From Dactylorhiza incarnata (lineage: Eukaryota > Streptophyta > Magnoliopsida > Asparagales > Orchidaceae): a stretch of 64,000 nt of DNA. Where the stretch lies: the NCBI GenBank assembly GCA_033032865.1, contig JAWHQI010000166.1, positions 2,232,001 to 2,296,000 on the forward strand, written 5' to 3'. Under the pieces are notes generated by a model. That model was not told the DNA's origin and did not search any database. It worked only from the letters and a program-made list of their open reading frames with translations. The position numbers were made by a program, and so were the translations under genes. This document shows positions 32,012 to 43,606 of this stretch, piece after piece; within the stretch, counting starts at the first letter, position 1; the number at the start of each line of letters is the position of its first letter.

Positions 32012-33749
32012 GAGTAGTCCTTTGTCCCTCTGCGCCTAACTAGTAGTGTGCTAGGTTCGGCAAACTCCGCCAAATCTTCAGTCCCGCAAGCCTTACAACA
32101 CGGGCCCGCAAGTCCTACAGCCTAGGCCCGCAAGCCCCTACTACACCCGAGCCCGCAAGCTCGGCACTCAGGCCCTCAAGCCCTACACAACACAGACCCG
32201 CAAGTCCTGTGCCTACAGCCTAGGCTCGCAAGCCCTTACTGTACCCAAGACCTCAAGCTAGACAATATCAGACCCGCAAGTGCACTGCCCTGGCCCTCAA
32301 GCCTCACAGCTCTCCAGCCCTCAAGCTAGACAAAATCGGACCCGCAAGTCCACTGCCCTGGCCCTCAAGCCTCACAGCTCTCCAGCCCTCAAGCTAGAAA
32401 AAATTGGACCCGCAAGTCCACTGCCATGTCCCTCAAGCCTCACAGCTCTCCAGCCCTCAAGCTAGACACTTAGGCCCTCAAACCTTACAACAATAAAAGA
32501 TTTACAGTGATGAAAATTGTTTCTTCTGCCTGATGAAGATCGACAACTAAAGGTTGAATAAGATGTTTCTGATTCAGATCTTGAAAACACAGTTCTTCTT
32601 CAATATCTTCTCTTAGCCTGATGAGGAACGGTTTCTTATCAGTCGATCAGATGACTGATTCTTGCGAGAACACTTTGAGAATTCTTGTCTTTATCTTTCT
32701 TTCTTTACGCTGCTTTTACTGTTCTATTTGCTGTATGCGTAAGTTCTTTCTGATTGATTCTTGCTTTAGGGCAACCTCTTATCTCTTTTATAAGACTGCG
32801 AGGCTCCCAACGGTCTTCTGAAAAAGTTCCTTAAGTGACAGACGCCCCATTCCTTAAGAGCATGCACTAATTGGAAAATTAGGCGGTGGCATTAATTGCT
32901 GACAGTGCGTCCGCAACATTTGAATTCTGTCTCGACGATATTTCCAGCTTCATGCCGATAAAGACAGCATTACAACGATATGGATAATATCTCGACGACA
33001 GGACTTTGTTGATCCCTTCGGCCTTAGTGGATCTTCAAGTCTTCTAGCTTCTGCCTCTTACGCTGATGTCTCGACGATATGAGATATTCTGGCGTTTCTG
33101 CATATACAGCGATATGATATCTCTAACTGTGTCGTCATGATCTTCTTTCTTGTAGTATTTCGTCGTAATCACTTTGTTCTTTCGACGACATGAGCGATAT
33201 CATGTCGACAGACTATGCTTTAGCAACTGCTTGGCTTCAGCTAACCTTCTTCAGTCTTCTCGACGTCACGCCTTCTTTACGACGATGTCATTGGCATCAG
33301 TCTTACTTAGCCTTTCCGACGACACGGCTTCTTTGATGATGTCGACGATACTGCGTCTTCTCGACGACATTCCTTCCTTTTGAATCTGTCTCAGCGGTTG
33401 GGCTGAGATGGCTTCCTCTTCTTAGCGGATTCTGTAGATCTGCGGAGAAGTTTATGCGTTCGACGAACTGCACTTTGCGTTCGACGAACTTCATTCTTAG
33501 TTCGACGAACAGCATTCTGCGTTCGACGAACTTCGTTCTTTGTTCGATAAACTCGCCAAGTCTCAGCGTTTGCTTTGCTCATCATCATGACGACAAGCAT
33601 ACTTTGTCGATGACATCTCCTATTCTTCTCGACGACATTCCTTTAACTTCCTGAGATTATGAGTTAGAGAGGTGATCAAATACAAAGAGAAGTTTCCCTG
33701 ACTTGGTGACTTCTTCAAATCAGGAATCATGTGGGCAAGATTCCCAACA

Positions 33750-34116
33750 ATCTCCCCCTATTTGAAGAAGTCAGAATCTCAATTCAAGACTACTTTCACT
33801 TGATAATAAATGTTATAATCTTAAATGGAAGGCATGAGTATTTAAGATTTTACTTATCTTTTGCTGAACTTATGAGTACATCAAGCTTGTAGCTCCCCCT
33901 TGATTTGATGTCTCTTCTTTTGTGGCTCCCCCTACTCCTTTGCTCCCCCTATCTTTGAGGTCTTGAGCATCTTGTCTTGAACATATTGATGTTATTTCTC
34001 CCCCTTTCTGACTTCTTTCCTGCAGCTCTCCTTTAGGTAGACAAAAGTTCATCCAAATCCTGAGAGATTTTCTAACCAATCATCTAGAAAGGGATTAGTG
34101 AAGAATAAGTTAATGA
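33750..34116 (-). other. 3' untranslated region of D with repeated polypurine blocks
   Basis: Minus-strand AGGGGGAG-type blocks occur next to the LTR (33750-33760) and again near 33894, 33927, 33943 and 33999. No extra ORF lies between pol and the LTR here, unlike element H. Confidence 0.65.
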
Positions 34117-34440
34117 TTACTCTAAGTTTAACATCCCCAATTGGAATTTGAAGAAGTTAAACTTAGCTTCATCTAGGTGCTTTGTAAATATATCAGCCAC
34201 TTGTTTGTCTGTTAGGACAAACTCAAGGGTGATATCTTCATTTTCCACATGCTCTCTGATGAAGTGATACCTGATCTCAATATGCTTAGTCCTACTGCGA
34301 GAGACAGGGTTCTTAGCAATTGAGATTGCACTTGAAGAGTCACAAAACAGGGGTGTTTTGGTCATCTTTAGATTGTAGTCTTCAAGTTGATGCTGAATCC
34401 ATAGCAGTTGGGCACAGCAGCTCCCAGCAGAGATATACTC
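34117..34440 (-). pseudogene. Element D RNase H, C-terminal part
   Basis: Encodes the end of Pol: AGSCCAQLLWIQHQLEDYNL, CDSSSAISIAKNPV, HIEIRYHFIREHVE, VADIFTKHLDEAKFNFF, stop at 34117. It is open but cut from the rest of RNase H by the solo LTR at 34441. The target TACTC is duplicated at 34436-34440 and 36664-36668, so the reading frame was continuous before that insertion. Confidence 0.9.
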
Positions 34441-36663
34441 TATAACACCCTCCCTGTTACATAGCATATAGCAGTAGGTCCGGCCGGGACCCCACGCCAT
34501 ATGAAATGAACAGAAGAGTGTGTTACTTAATTAGCATTAAACAGTTGATAACATAACCATCTCAGCACATAGAGTCACACAATGGAAGCATGAAATTTTA
34601 ATTAAAACCAGTTTATATAATGTCCATAATAGCCATTAGGAATGAAATACATTACAAGTTCTTTACAAAGTTTGTTCACATCATGAAGGTGGCTTCCAAA
34701 CATCGGCACGCAGGCCGGCCACACATGAAAGTAGTAAACAAAACAACTTGGCCTTCGAGGGCCAGCTCAGCACAGCACAATGCAGCAGCAGGGGCTTCAG
34801 CCCGCTATTTCCCGCTAGTCTCGCCAGGACCTGTATAAACAAATCCATCAAGCAGTGGGAAAATAAGTAACCGGTCAGCTTTAGCTGACCCAGACTTATA
34901 ACGACCCCACCCCATGCTTGGGGCGGCGGTGCTCCATTCCTGCAAGCAAGAGTCAGCAGCATATACACATATATAACCGCAAACAACACCAACGGAGACA
35001 TTGCATCGCCATCTGCTTCGTGCTCTCAAGGCACACTTTGGCATGCTCCCCGAGTCATGCCCCCAAGCTAAGTCTTATTTCAACTTAGATAGTCAATTTG
35101 AGCTAGTCCGTACTCATGAAATTCCGGCACTCTACGATAGTCCAGTGCAATGAGGAGCGACCTCTTCACCGGCACTATAGGCGGGTTAGGATCAGCTAGG
35201 CCCTTGCTCAATCATCGCGATGGAGTCTGCACGATGCGGGCAAGCTTCACCTTGTGCCTGTTTCTTGAAGCTAGGCTTTCGGCCTTTCAGCTACTTCTGG
35301 GACCTTAGGTCGCACGGATCACACAATCAGCTCACCTGGAGCTACTTCTGGGAAAACACCTCCAGAACACATCAATTTTCTTGCTGGGAGATACTGCCAG
35401 CGTTAACGCTAACCCCCAGCGTTAACAACAGAACCCAGTTCTGCTCACTTTTCTTGGGTACTTTTTGGGAAACACCTCCAGATCAATTTGCTGTACAACA
35501 CAGTACAAGAACCCGAAATGCAACATATACACGGAGTCTTCTCCGGCACACTACAAGCAATAAACATCACCAATCCGAACCAACCTATCCAGATGGGCTT
35601 CACACAGCATGCCTATATCCGTACTACCATTCCGGACTCTATATGCAAATTTTGTGGGGATAACATCGACCCACCGGAAGATCCGATCTACTAATTAGTA
35701 GAAGTCTTCAAAAATTATGCAAATCAAAGGACGTACATGTCCAAAGATTAGGGAGGAGAATCATTACCCTCGGCGCTCGTTTCGGTGCCATAGATCTGAG
35801 AGGAACTCGGCTGGACTCTTTTGAAACAGCTTCCTCTCCACTAGATCGACGATGGCAAACACGCAATCAATCTCCTCCATGGATTTGCCCTTAACGCAAC
35901 AAAAGGCTAGCCCAAAAAGACCTCCTTCCTTCAGAAATCCCAAGTTCTCTGCCTTTGGAACGAGCTTGGAATCAGAAATGAGAAGGGAAACTGAATTTGG
36001 CTGCCTTTTATATTTTCTTAGCTAACGTCGGCGTTAGCAATTAACGTCGGGCGTTAGCCCTTAAGGCGGTGGCGGAAGTTATCCACAGCCGCTTAAGGCT
36101 AGACGGCGTTCGACGAACCCTTTGAAGCTGCGTTCAACGAACTCTCTACAGCCTGCGTTCGACGAACGACTGGCTGCGTTCGACGAACGGCTGGCCGCGT
36201 TTGACGAATGGCTAGAAAATCGCGTTCGACGAATAGTTGGATGCGTTCGACGAACGGTTAGAAAACTGCATTCGATGAACGGCTGGCTGCGTTCGACGAA
36301 TGGCTAGAAAGCTGCATTCGACGAACGTCTGACTGCGTTCGACGAACGGCTAGAAAGCTGTGTTCGACGAACGTCTGACTGCGTTTGACGAACGTCTTGG
36401 ACTAACGCCGGGCATTAGCCATAACGCGGGTGTTAGTATTCAGCCCTTTGATTTCTCGAGAATGCAATTCTCTTGCTTTGATTTCTCGAGAAATGTAATT
36501 CTCTTATTTTGATTTCTCGAGAAATGTAATTCTCTTGTTCTGATTTCTCGAGAAATTGCCGACACTAAGTCTGAGGCTAACGCCTGGCGTTATCTTTAAC
36601 GCTGACGTTAGCTTTAAGACCACAACTTGCTGATTTCAGTGCACTGGAAGTTGAGGTGTTACA
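34441..36663 (-). repeat. Gypsy-like solo LTR inserted in the RNase H of D
   Basis: A 2,223-bp insert flanked by the exact 5-bp duplication TACTC. In minus orientation it starts TGTAACACCTC and ends GGGAGGGTGTTATA, close to the TGTAACA...TGTTACA termini of many Ty3/gypsy LTRs; the terminal CA is mutated. It contains no gag or pol, so it is a solo LTR. The minus-strand TATA box AATATAAAAGG lies at 36004-36014. Directly upstream (36106-36390) is an array of 13 GCGTTCGACGAACG units, and CTAACGC/GCGTTAG palindromes occur at 35399-35425, 36024-36060, 36400-36435 and 36573-36612. Superfamily assignment rests on the termini only. Confidence 0.75.
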
Positions 36664-38042
36664 TACTCTGATTCTGCTGTTGAGATTGCCACACTAGTCT
36701 GCTTCTTACTGCTCCAAGAGATCAGTCTTCCACCAAGGAATTGACATGTCCCTGAGGTACTCTTCCTATCTTCCTTGCACCCTGCATAATCTGCATCTGA
36801 GTAGCCAGTCAGTTCACATACATTGTTCCTAGGGTACCATAGGCTAAGATTTGATGTACCCTTTAGGTATCTTAAGATTCTCTTGACAGAGACATGATGA
36901 GATCCCTTAGGATTCACCTGATATCTAGCACAGACACATGTAGCAAACATTATGTCAGGCCTACTTGCAGTTAGATAAAGCAAAGATCCAATCATGCATC
37001 TGTACTTGGTTTCATCAAAGGGTATGCCCTTATCATCCTTGTCCAGAGACACATTGGTTCCCATTGGAGTCTTCATTGAAGAAGCACTCTCCAATCCAAA
37101 TTTCTTTACTAGCTCCCTAATGAATTTGGTCTGGGAGATGAAAATACCATCTTCAGATTGTTTCACATGGAGACCTAGGAAGTATTTGAGCTCACCCATA
37201 CTGCTCATCTCAAACTTTCCCTGCATCAAGTTGGCAAACTTTTTGCAAAATTTGTTATCTGTAGAGCCAAAGATGATGTCATCCACATAGATCTGCACTA
37301 GCAAGATCTTGCCCTTTACTTCCCTTAGGAACAATGTCTTATCAATCTTTCCCCTTGAGAATTTGTTCTCAATTAGAAAGCTTGACAGAGTCTCATACCA
37401 GGCCCTAGGTGCCTGTTTTAAGCCATAAAGTGCTTTTCTAAGAAATTAAACATAATCAGGGTGAGTAGGGTCTACAAAACCTGAGGGCTGCTCTACATAT
37501 ACCTCCTCTTTGAGGTCACCATTTAGGAAGGCTGACTTCACATCCATCTGGTAAACCTTGAAACCTTGGTAGGCTGCATAGGCCAGAAACAGTCTTATTG
37601 CTTCCAGTCTGGCTACTGGAGCAAATGTCTGATCAAAATTTATCTCTTCCTCTTGTCTGTAGCCTTTTATCACTAGCCTTGCTTTATTCTTGGTGATGAT
37701 TCCATTTTCATCCAATTTGTTTCTGTAGACTCATTTAGTTCCTATGATGTTCTGTCCTTGGGGTCTTGGAACCAGTTTCCAAACTTTGCATCTCTTAAAT
37801 TGGTTCAGTTCCTCCTGCATTGCTGCAATCCAAAATGGATCCTGATTTGCTTCCTCAAATTTCTTGGGTTCAATTTGAGAGAGAAAACTCAGGTACAATG
37901 CTTCATTTGCAGCTCTACTCCTTGTCAGCACGCCTTGGTTGACAGCTCCTATAATTTGCTCCTGAGGATGATCTCTTACTTGTTTCAAGGTGGCTGGCAG
38001 TATTCTGGGGATTTCTTCAGCTGCAGGTCTTTCAGGTTGCAC
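36664..38042 (-). pseudogene. Element D reverse transcriptase and RNase H
   Basis: RVT_2 reverse transcriptase with an intact YVDDIIFGS catalytic box (37290-37260). Other landmarks are [50 protein letters not shown] and [14 protein letters not shown], then RNase H with [24 protein letters not shown] replaces a tryptophan near 37728 and a stop lies near 37445. Otherwise it is readable almost throughout. The C-terminus continues at 34117-34440 across the solo LTR. This would copy D RNA to DNA if restored; as read it is interrupted. Confidence 0.9.
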
Positions 38043-38054
38043 TTCTTCTGTTGT

Positions 38055-39020
38055 TTATGTGTCTTCCACGGCATCTGTTTCAAGCTCAACATCTATTGAT
38101 TGATCTTTACATTTAGCTGAGGTTCCAGCTTGGTCATCAATGCATAATTTTTCCATCTTCTCATCAGTACCTGCATTCATTAGAGAACTAGACCAGCCTT
38201 TGTGAATGAGGCTGGTCTCATCAAATACAATATGTACAGATTCTTCCACTATTTGGGTGTTGATGTTTTACACTCTATAGGCCTTGCTATGAGAGTTGTA
38301 GCCAACAAAAATACCCTCACTGCTTTTCTCAGCAAACTTGGTTAGTTTGTATTTCCCATTATTAAGGACATAGCATTTACTACCAAAGGTCCTGAAGTAG
38401 GATAGGGTTGGTTTTCTGCTCTTCATTAACTCATAGGGAGTTTTCTTATGGTCTTTGATGATTGAAGCCCTGTTTATCGCATCACAAGAAGTGTTGACAA
38501 CCTCTGCCCAGAAGTATTCTGGTAGAGAGGAGTCACTTAGCATTGTCCTACTTGCCTCTATCAAGGTTCTGTTCTTCCTTTCAGCAACCCCATTCTGTTG
38601 AGGGGTTCTGGGTGAGGACAATTCTTGGGAGATACCTAGTTCTTGGCAGAACTCTGTCATGGCCCCTGACTGAAATTCTATCCCATGGTCACTTCTGAGT
38701 TTGACCACGGTACAGTCCATCTCATTCTGGATCTGCCTGACAAAATTTCTCAAGATATCTAGGGTATCTGATTTCTTTTTGAGGAAGAATACCCAAGTTA
38801 ACCTTGAGTAATCATCAACAACTACAAGGGTGTAGGCCTTCCCTCCTAAGCTATGAACTGACATAGGACCAAACAAATCCAGATGTAGCAAAAATAAGCA
38901 CCTATAGGACTCTTTGTTAGATATGCTTTTAAAGCTGGTCCTAGTCTGCTTTCCAAGTTGGCAAGCTTAACAAGGACCATCTTTGATGCACTTAATATTA
39001 GGTCCATTCCTAACTAGGTC
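38055..39020 (-). pseudogene. Element D integrase
   Basis: Copia integrase core with all three catalytic positions: VVVDDYSRLTWVFF (Asp), LRSDHGIEF (Asp) and PQQNGVAERKNRTLIE (Glu). The C-terminal GKYKLTKFAEKSSEGIFVGY and SKAYRV blocks follow. A stop near 38267 and breaks at 38892-39020 separate it from the linker (38055-38249, EESVHIVFDETSL) and from the zinc-binding region upstream. It inserts element DNA into the genome; here broken by a few lesions. Confidence 0.9.
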
Positions 39021-39512
39021 TTATGAGAGAAGCTTGTCTATTGTCTTGTAGTTGATGTGTGCAAGCCTCTTGTGCCATTGTACACATAGAGCCTCTTTAC
39101 CATCAGCTACAAGACATATGGGCAAGGAAGAATTTGTATTGAGAAAGTATAAGCAATAAATATTGCCACTTCGAGTGCCAGTTAAGGTAGCCTCAGAATC
39201 TAAGGACTTCTTAATTAGGCACTTGTCCTTGTGGAAAGTAATAACAAAGCCTAAATCACAAAGTTGACTTATGCTTATGAGATTGTGTTTCAACCCCTCC
39301 ACATATGCTACCTTTGTGATGGTAACTAACCCATTAGAGATGTTAACATAGCCCCTGGTCACCCCCTTTTCTGAACCTCCAAAGATCACGGTTGGTCCAT
39401 TCTCCACAGGCATGAACTCTCTTAAGTACTTTCTGACTCCAGTCATGTGCCTGGAGCAGCCACTGTCCAAATACCAAATTGGAGATTTGTTGGCATTTGG
39501 ACATACCTGCAA
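39021..39512 (-). pseudogene. Element D protease and GAG-pre-integrase region
   Basis: Aspartic protease with its active-site triad in IWYLDSGCSRHMTG, followed by TVIFGGSEKGVTRGYV and LKHNLISISQLCDLGF. It leads into the GAG-pre-integrase motif LCVQWHKRLAHINYKTIDKL. The protease cuts the element polyprotein in particles. The frame is open for 163 codons and overlaps in a shifted frame with the end of the upstream gag part, so a frameshift separates them. Confidence 0.9.
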
Positions 39513-41679
39513 AACAAATCACTTCCCCTTAGGTACCCAATATGGATTGGGTCCTTGGTTTCTGTTAGGGTGGTATAATGGAACAACAAACCTCTGAGAG
39601 TTCTGCACTCTCTTTGCATTGAGAATGTTGGGTTGAACCAACAGTCCAAAGCAAAGTGGCCTACTTTCCCACAGCACCAGCATTCATATCTGTTATATCT
39701 TCTCTTCTGCTTCATCATTTGAATGGGGTGGCAGTGCTGATGAGCAGGAGAGAAGGCTTCTTGCCTAACAGATCTTCGGTGAGCCTCATATGTGTGAGTC
39801 TGAGGAGGAATTGGTCTCACCATATTTTGGTTCACCTTCTTGGGAACAGGCTTTGTAGGAACAGCCTTTCCCCTGCCCTTGACTGCTGTTGTTGTAGGTT
39901 TGTGGGTTGTAGGACTTGACACCAGCACCTTCTTATAGGAAGGTCTAGCTTCAGAATCTTTGCTCGTAACTGTCTCCTGATTGAAACCGATACCAGCTCT
40001 GAACTGTCCAGAGAAGGTGTCAATGATGGGCAGGATAGTTTTGGGCATAGAGAAGCTGGATGCAAGTTTCTTCTTAGCCAACAGCATTTCCTCAAGGTCC
40101 TTGATGACCTTGTTCCTGTCCTAATTCGGCATTCTTATGCCTTATGGCTTCCTTGAATTTGTCCACTTCTTTGCTCATAGCAGCCAGCTTCTCAGTTGTC
40201 TCCTGGAGCTTAGATTGAACGGGCTTCAAGGAATCTAGCTCCTTAGTCTGGACTTTGAGGAGTTTCTTACAACCTTTGAAGGCTTTCCACAAGGCTTTAT
40301 ATTGCCTTATCAGTTCAGACTCAACCTCATATTGGGATCTTGTGGCTGTGTTGTTGGCAGCAGACACACCCTCATCATCATGCAAGGAATCTACTGCTGA
40401 TTCAGAATCAGAGTCAGATAGAGAAGTTTTGTTAGTTACCTTCCCAGGAAAGATATCATCCTGGTTGTCTTCACCGATGGCCATCAAGCCAATGAGTGCA
40501 TCTTCCTCAGTACCAGAGGAGCTTGAGTCAGAATCACTCAGTGTTCTGATCTTCTTTGCCATGAATCCTTTTTCAGATTTCCTCTTGCTCCTTGAGCTTC
40601 TTCTTTCTTCATGGTTCCTCAACTCCTTCTTCTTAGAGGGGCAGTCAGCAGCCATGTGACCTATCTTGCTGCAGGAATAGCAAACAGCATTATTTAAATC
40701 ATATTTACAAGGGTTAGATCTGTACCTTTCCTCCCTGGGGGCTCTGGATCTGTCATGATAATCATATCCTCTAGAGCTTGAGGAGGGGTTTCTGTGATTG
40801 TCCCTCCTCCTTCTGTGTAACAGCTTCTTGAACTATTTTGAGAGAAGGGCCACCTCTCTGTCAGTATCATCAGAATCTGAAGGGTTGGCTTCTGATTCTT
40901 CACTGCTCTCAAATCTGTTCTGAGTTGCAGAGAACTTGCTCTTGGATCTTCTCATGCTCTCCGCTTTTAGAGCCACAGATCTGTCTCTTGAGCTCCCCTT
41001 TGAGCTTTCTTCTTCAGCCTTGCTGGTATTGAGCTGAAGTTCATGGGACAGCAGCTTCCCATACAGATTCTTGGGCTCTATGATGACCAGCTGACCCATC
41101 TCTCTGATAGCAAAGATTTTGATGTCCCATTCCTTTGTGAGGGATCTAAGAAACTTGTCATTAAGATCAGAGTTGGTGAACTCTCTTTCATAGTTTCTTA
41201 GTCCATTCACTATCTTGAAAAATCTCTCATAACAGTTAGAGATTGTTTCATTCTTGCCTTGTTTGAAGGCCTCATACTCCTGGTTGAGAAGGGATTTCCT
41301 ATCATCCCTTACCTCATCAGTACCCTCCATAAACACGATCAGGGAGTCCCACATCTCCTTGGCCGTTTTGCAGTGAATCGGGTTCTGGAGGGTTGAGTCA
41401 TCTATGGCACTCACAATGACATTTTGGGCCCTCTTATCTAGGCCTGCCAGGATTAGCTCGTCCTTGTTCATGTCCTCATATTTTTATCACCTTCCTTGTT
41501 GGATCAATGGTGGAGGGAGTTGTAGGGATAAAGGGACCCTGTTGGACTGTTAAGTAAATTCTTGGATCAGCCGCCTCCATGAAAAGCCTTACCCTTTTCT
41601 TCCAGATGGGAAAGTTCTCCTTTGTGCAGATTGGGAGTTTCATGGCTCTCATTTCCCGATTCTGATCCCCACCAGCCAT
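39443..41679 (-). pseudogene. Element D gag with two zinc knuckles
   Basis: Start ATG at 41679 (MAGGDQNREMRAMKLPICTK). The N-terminal PIWKKRVRLFMEAADPRIYL and UBN2 blocks (IHCKTAKEMWDSLIVFMEGT, YERFFKIVNGLRNYEREF, LLSHELQLNTSKAEEE) are clear. A first CCHC knuckle, CYSCSKIGHMAADC, lies at about 40635-40680. A coiled segment (40255-40140) follows. A second CCHC, CWCCGKVGHFALDC, lies at about 39645-39690, just before the protease. Frame breaks occur near 41475, 40830, 40660 and 40090. Gag forms the RNA-packaging particle. Two knuckles are characteristic of SIRE-like copia. Confidence 0.85.
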
Positions 41680-41732
41680 GGCGAGTCATTCCATGATCTA
41701 GACCAGACGGTTAAGTCTTCTTTTGATCAACA

Positions 41733-41746
41733 TCGCTATGATACCA
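41733..41746 (-). other. Primer binding site of element D
   Basis: Minus strand GTGGTATCATAGCG, an initiator tRNA-Met match with one or two changes, immediately inside the LTR starting at 41749. Confidence 0.8.
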
Positions 41747-41748
41747 CT

Positions 41749-43606
41749 TGTTGTTAATGGACCGTTCACCTAGAGGGGGGGTGTTAGGTGATCTGGGTTC
41801 TTTTCGAAATATTAGTGCGAGTTACGAATATTCAAGCGTAGCACAAAAGTATCGCACAAATAAATCACAGCAAATGACACAAGATCTATAGAGGTTCCTC
41901 AAGACCGGGTGTCTTGAGTAGTCCTCTGTCCCTCTGCGCCTACCTAGCAGTGTGCTAGGTTCGGCAAACTCCGCCAAATCTTCAGGAGCGCAAGCCTTGC
42001 AACGCGGACCCGCAAGTCCTACAGCTTAGGCCCGCAAGCCCCTACTGCTCCCGAGCCCGCAAGCTTGACACTCAGGCCCTCAAGCCCTACACAACACAGA
42101 CCCGTAAGTCCTTTGCCTACAGCCTAGGCTCGCAAGCCCTTACTGCACCCAAGCCCTCAAGCTCGACAATATCGGACCCACAAGTCCACTGCCCTGGCCC
42201 TCAAGCCTCACAGCTCTCCAACACTCAAGCTAGAAAAAATTGGACCCGCAAGTCCACTGCCCTGGACCTCAAGCCTCACAGCTCTCCAGCCCTCAAGCTA
42301 GACACTTAGTCCATCAAGCCTTACAACAATAAAAGATTTACAGTGATGAAAACTGTTTCTTCTGCCTGATGAAGATCGGCAACTAAAGGTTGAAGAAGAT
42401 GTTTCTGATTCAGATCTTGAAAGCACAGTTCTTCTTCAATCTCTTCTCTTAGCATGATGAGGAACGTCTTCTTATCAGTCGATCAGATGACTGATTCTTG
42501 CGAGAACACTTCGAGAATTCTTGCCTTTCTCTTTCTTTCTTTACGCCGCTTTTACTATTCTATTTGCTGTATGCGTAAGATCTTTATGATTGATTCTTGC
42601 TTTAGGGCAACCTCTTATCTCTTTTATAAGACTGCGAGGCTCCCAACGGTCTTCTGAAAAAGTTCCTTAAGTGACAGATGCCCCATTCCTTAAGAGCACG
42701 CGCTGATTGGACAATCAGGCGGCAGCATTAATTGCTGACAGCGCATCCGCAACATTTGAATTCTGTCTCGACGATATTTTCAGCTTCATGCCGATACTGA
42801 CAGCATTACGACGATATGGATAATATCTCGACGACAGGACTTTGTCGATCCCTTCGGCCTTGGTGGATCTTCAAGTCTTCTAGCTTCTGCCTCTGACGTT
42901 AATGTCTCGATGATACGAGATATTCTGGCGTTTCTGCATATACAGCGATATGCTATCTCTGACTGTGTCGTCGTGATCTTCTTTCTTGTAGTATGTCGTC
43001 GAAATCACTTTGTTCTTTCGACGACATGAGCGATATTATGTCGACAGACTATGCTTTAGCAACTGCTTGTCTTCAGCTGACCTTCTTCAATCTTCTCGAC
43101 GTCACGCCTTCTTTACGACGATGTCATTGACATCAGTCTTACTTAGCCTTTCTGACGACACGGCTTCTTTGATGATGTCGACGATACTGCATCTTCTCGA
43201 CGACATTCCTTCCTTTTGAATCTGTCTCAGCGGTTGGGCTGAGATGGCTTCCTCTTCTCAGCGAATTCTGTCGATCTGCAGAGAAGTTTCTGCGTTCGAC
43301 GAACTGCACTCTACGTTCAACGAACTTCATTCTTTGTTCGACGAACAGCATTCTGCGTTCGACGAACTTTATTCTGCGTTCGACGAACTTCATTCTTTGC
43401 TCGACGAACTCGCCAAGTCTCAACGTTTGCTTTGCTCATCATCATGACGACAAGCATACTTTGTCGACGACATCTCCTATTCTTCTCGACGACACTCATT
43501 TAACTTCCTGAGATTATGAGCTAGAGAAGTGATCAAATACAAAGTGAAGTTTTCTTGACTTGGTGACTTCTTCAAATCAGGAATCATGTGGGCAAGATTC
43601 CCAACA
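41749..43606 (-). repeat. 5' LTR of element D, 1,858 bp
   Basis: Plus strand TGTTGTTAATGGACC...GATTCCCAACA. It carries CCTAGAGGGGGGGTGTTAGG near the primer end. CCCGCAAGTCC/CCCTCAAGCC tandem repeats cover 41990-42310. The minus-strand TATA box CTTATAAAAGAG is at 42619-42630. A hairpin CTCAGCGGTTGGGCTGAG lies at 43226-43243. Six GTTCGACGAAC units at 43290-43410 compare with five in the 3' LTR. CTCGACGAC motifs are frequent from 42766 to 43500. Confidence 0.9.

Larger units (their letters stand above)
27044..33749 (-). repeat. 3' LTR of element D, split by element C
   Basis: Two parts, 27044-27208 and 32012-33749, together match 41749-43606. The terminal CCCAACA at 33743-33749 is followed by the polypurine tract. 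Tandem CCCGCAAGTCC/CCTCAAGCC repeats cover 32080-32480. A minus-strand TATA box (CTTATAAAAGAG) is at 32784-32795. A GTTCGACGAAC array with five units lies at 33452-33552, and CTCAGCGGTTGGGCTGAG, a hairpin, at 33391-33408. Confidence 0.9.
27044..43606 (-). mobile_element. Copia element D, full-length, with two nested insertions
   Basis: Minus-strand Ty1/copia element with both LTRs, primer site, gag, protease, integrase, RT, RNase H and polypurine tract. The flanks are GCAGG (27039-27043) and GCATG (43607-43611), a 5-bp target duplication with one mismatch. Without the inserts (C, 27209-32011; solo LTR, 34441-36663) it is ~9.5 kb. The coding region has few stops and most catalytic motifs are intact, so insertion was relatively recent. 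Two CCHC knuckles and the CTAGAGGGGGGTGTTAGG box suggest the SIRE/Maximus side of the copia tree. Confidence 0.9.

Noticed and set aside
33452..33552. GTTCGACGAAC as a heat-shock element
   Set aside because: Heat-shock elements need GAA and TTC units separated by two bases; here TTC and GAA are three apart, and the central CGACG is invariant, so it is a different dyad.
36106..36390. CRISPR-like array of regular repeats
   Set aside because: Repeats are degenerate and spaced by only ~8-14 bases with no unique spacers, and the host is a plant. They form a minisatellite within an LTR.
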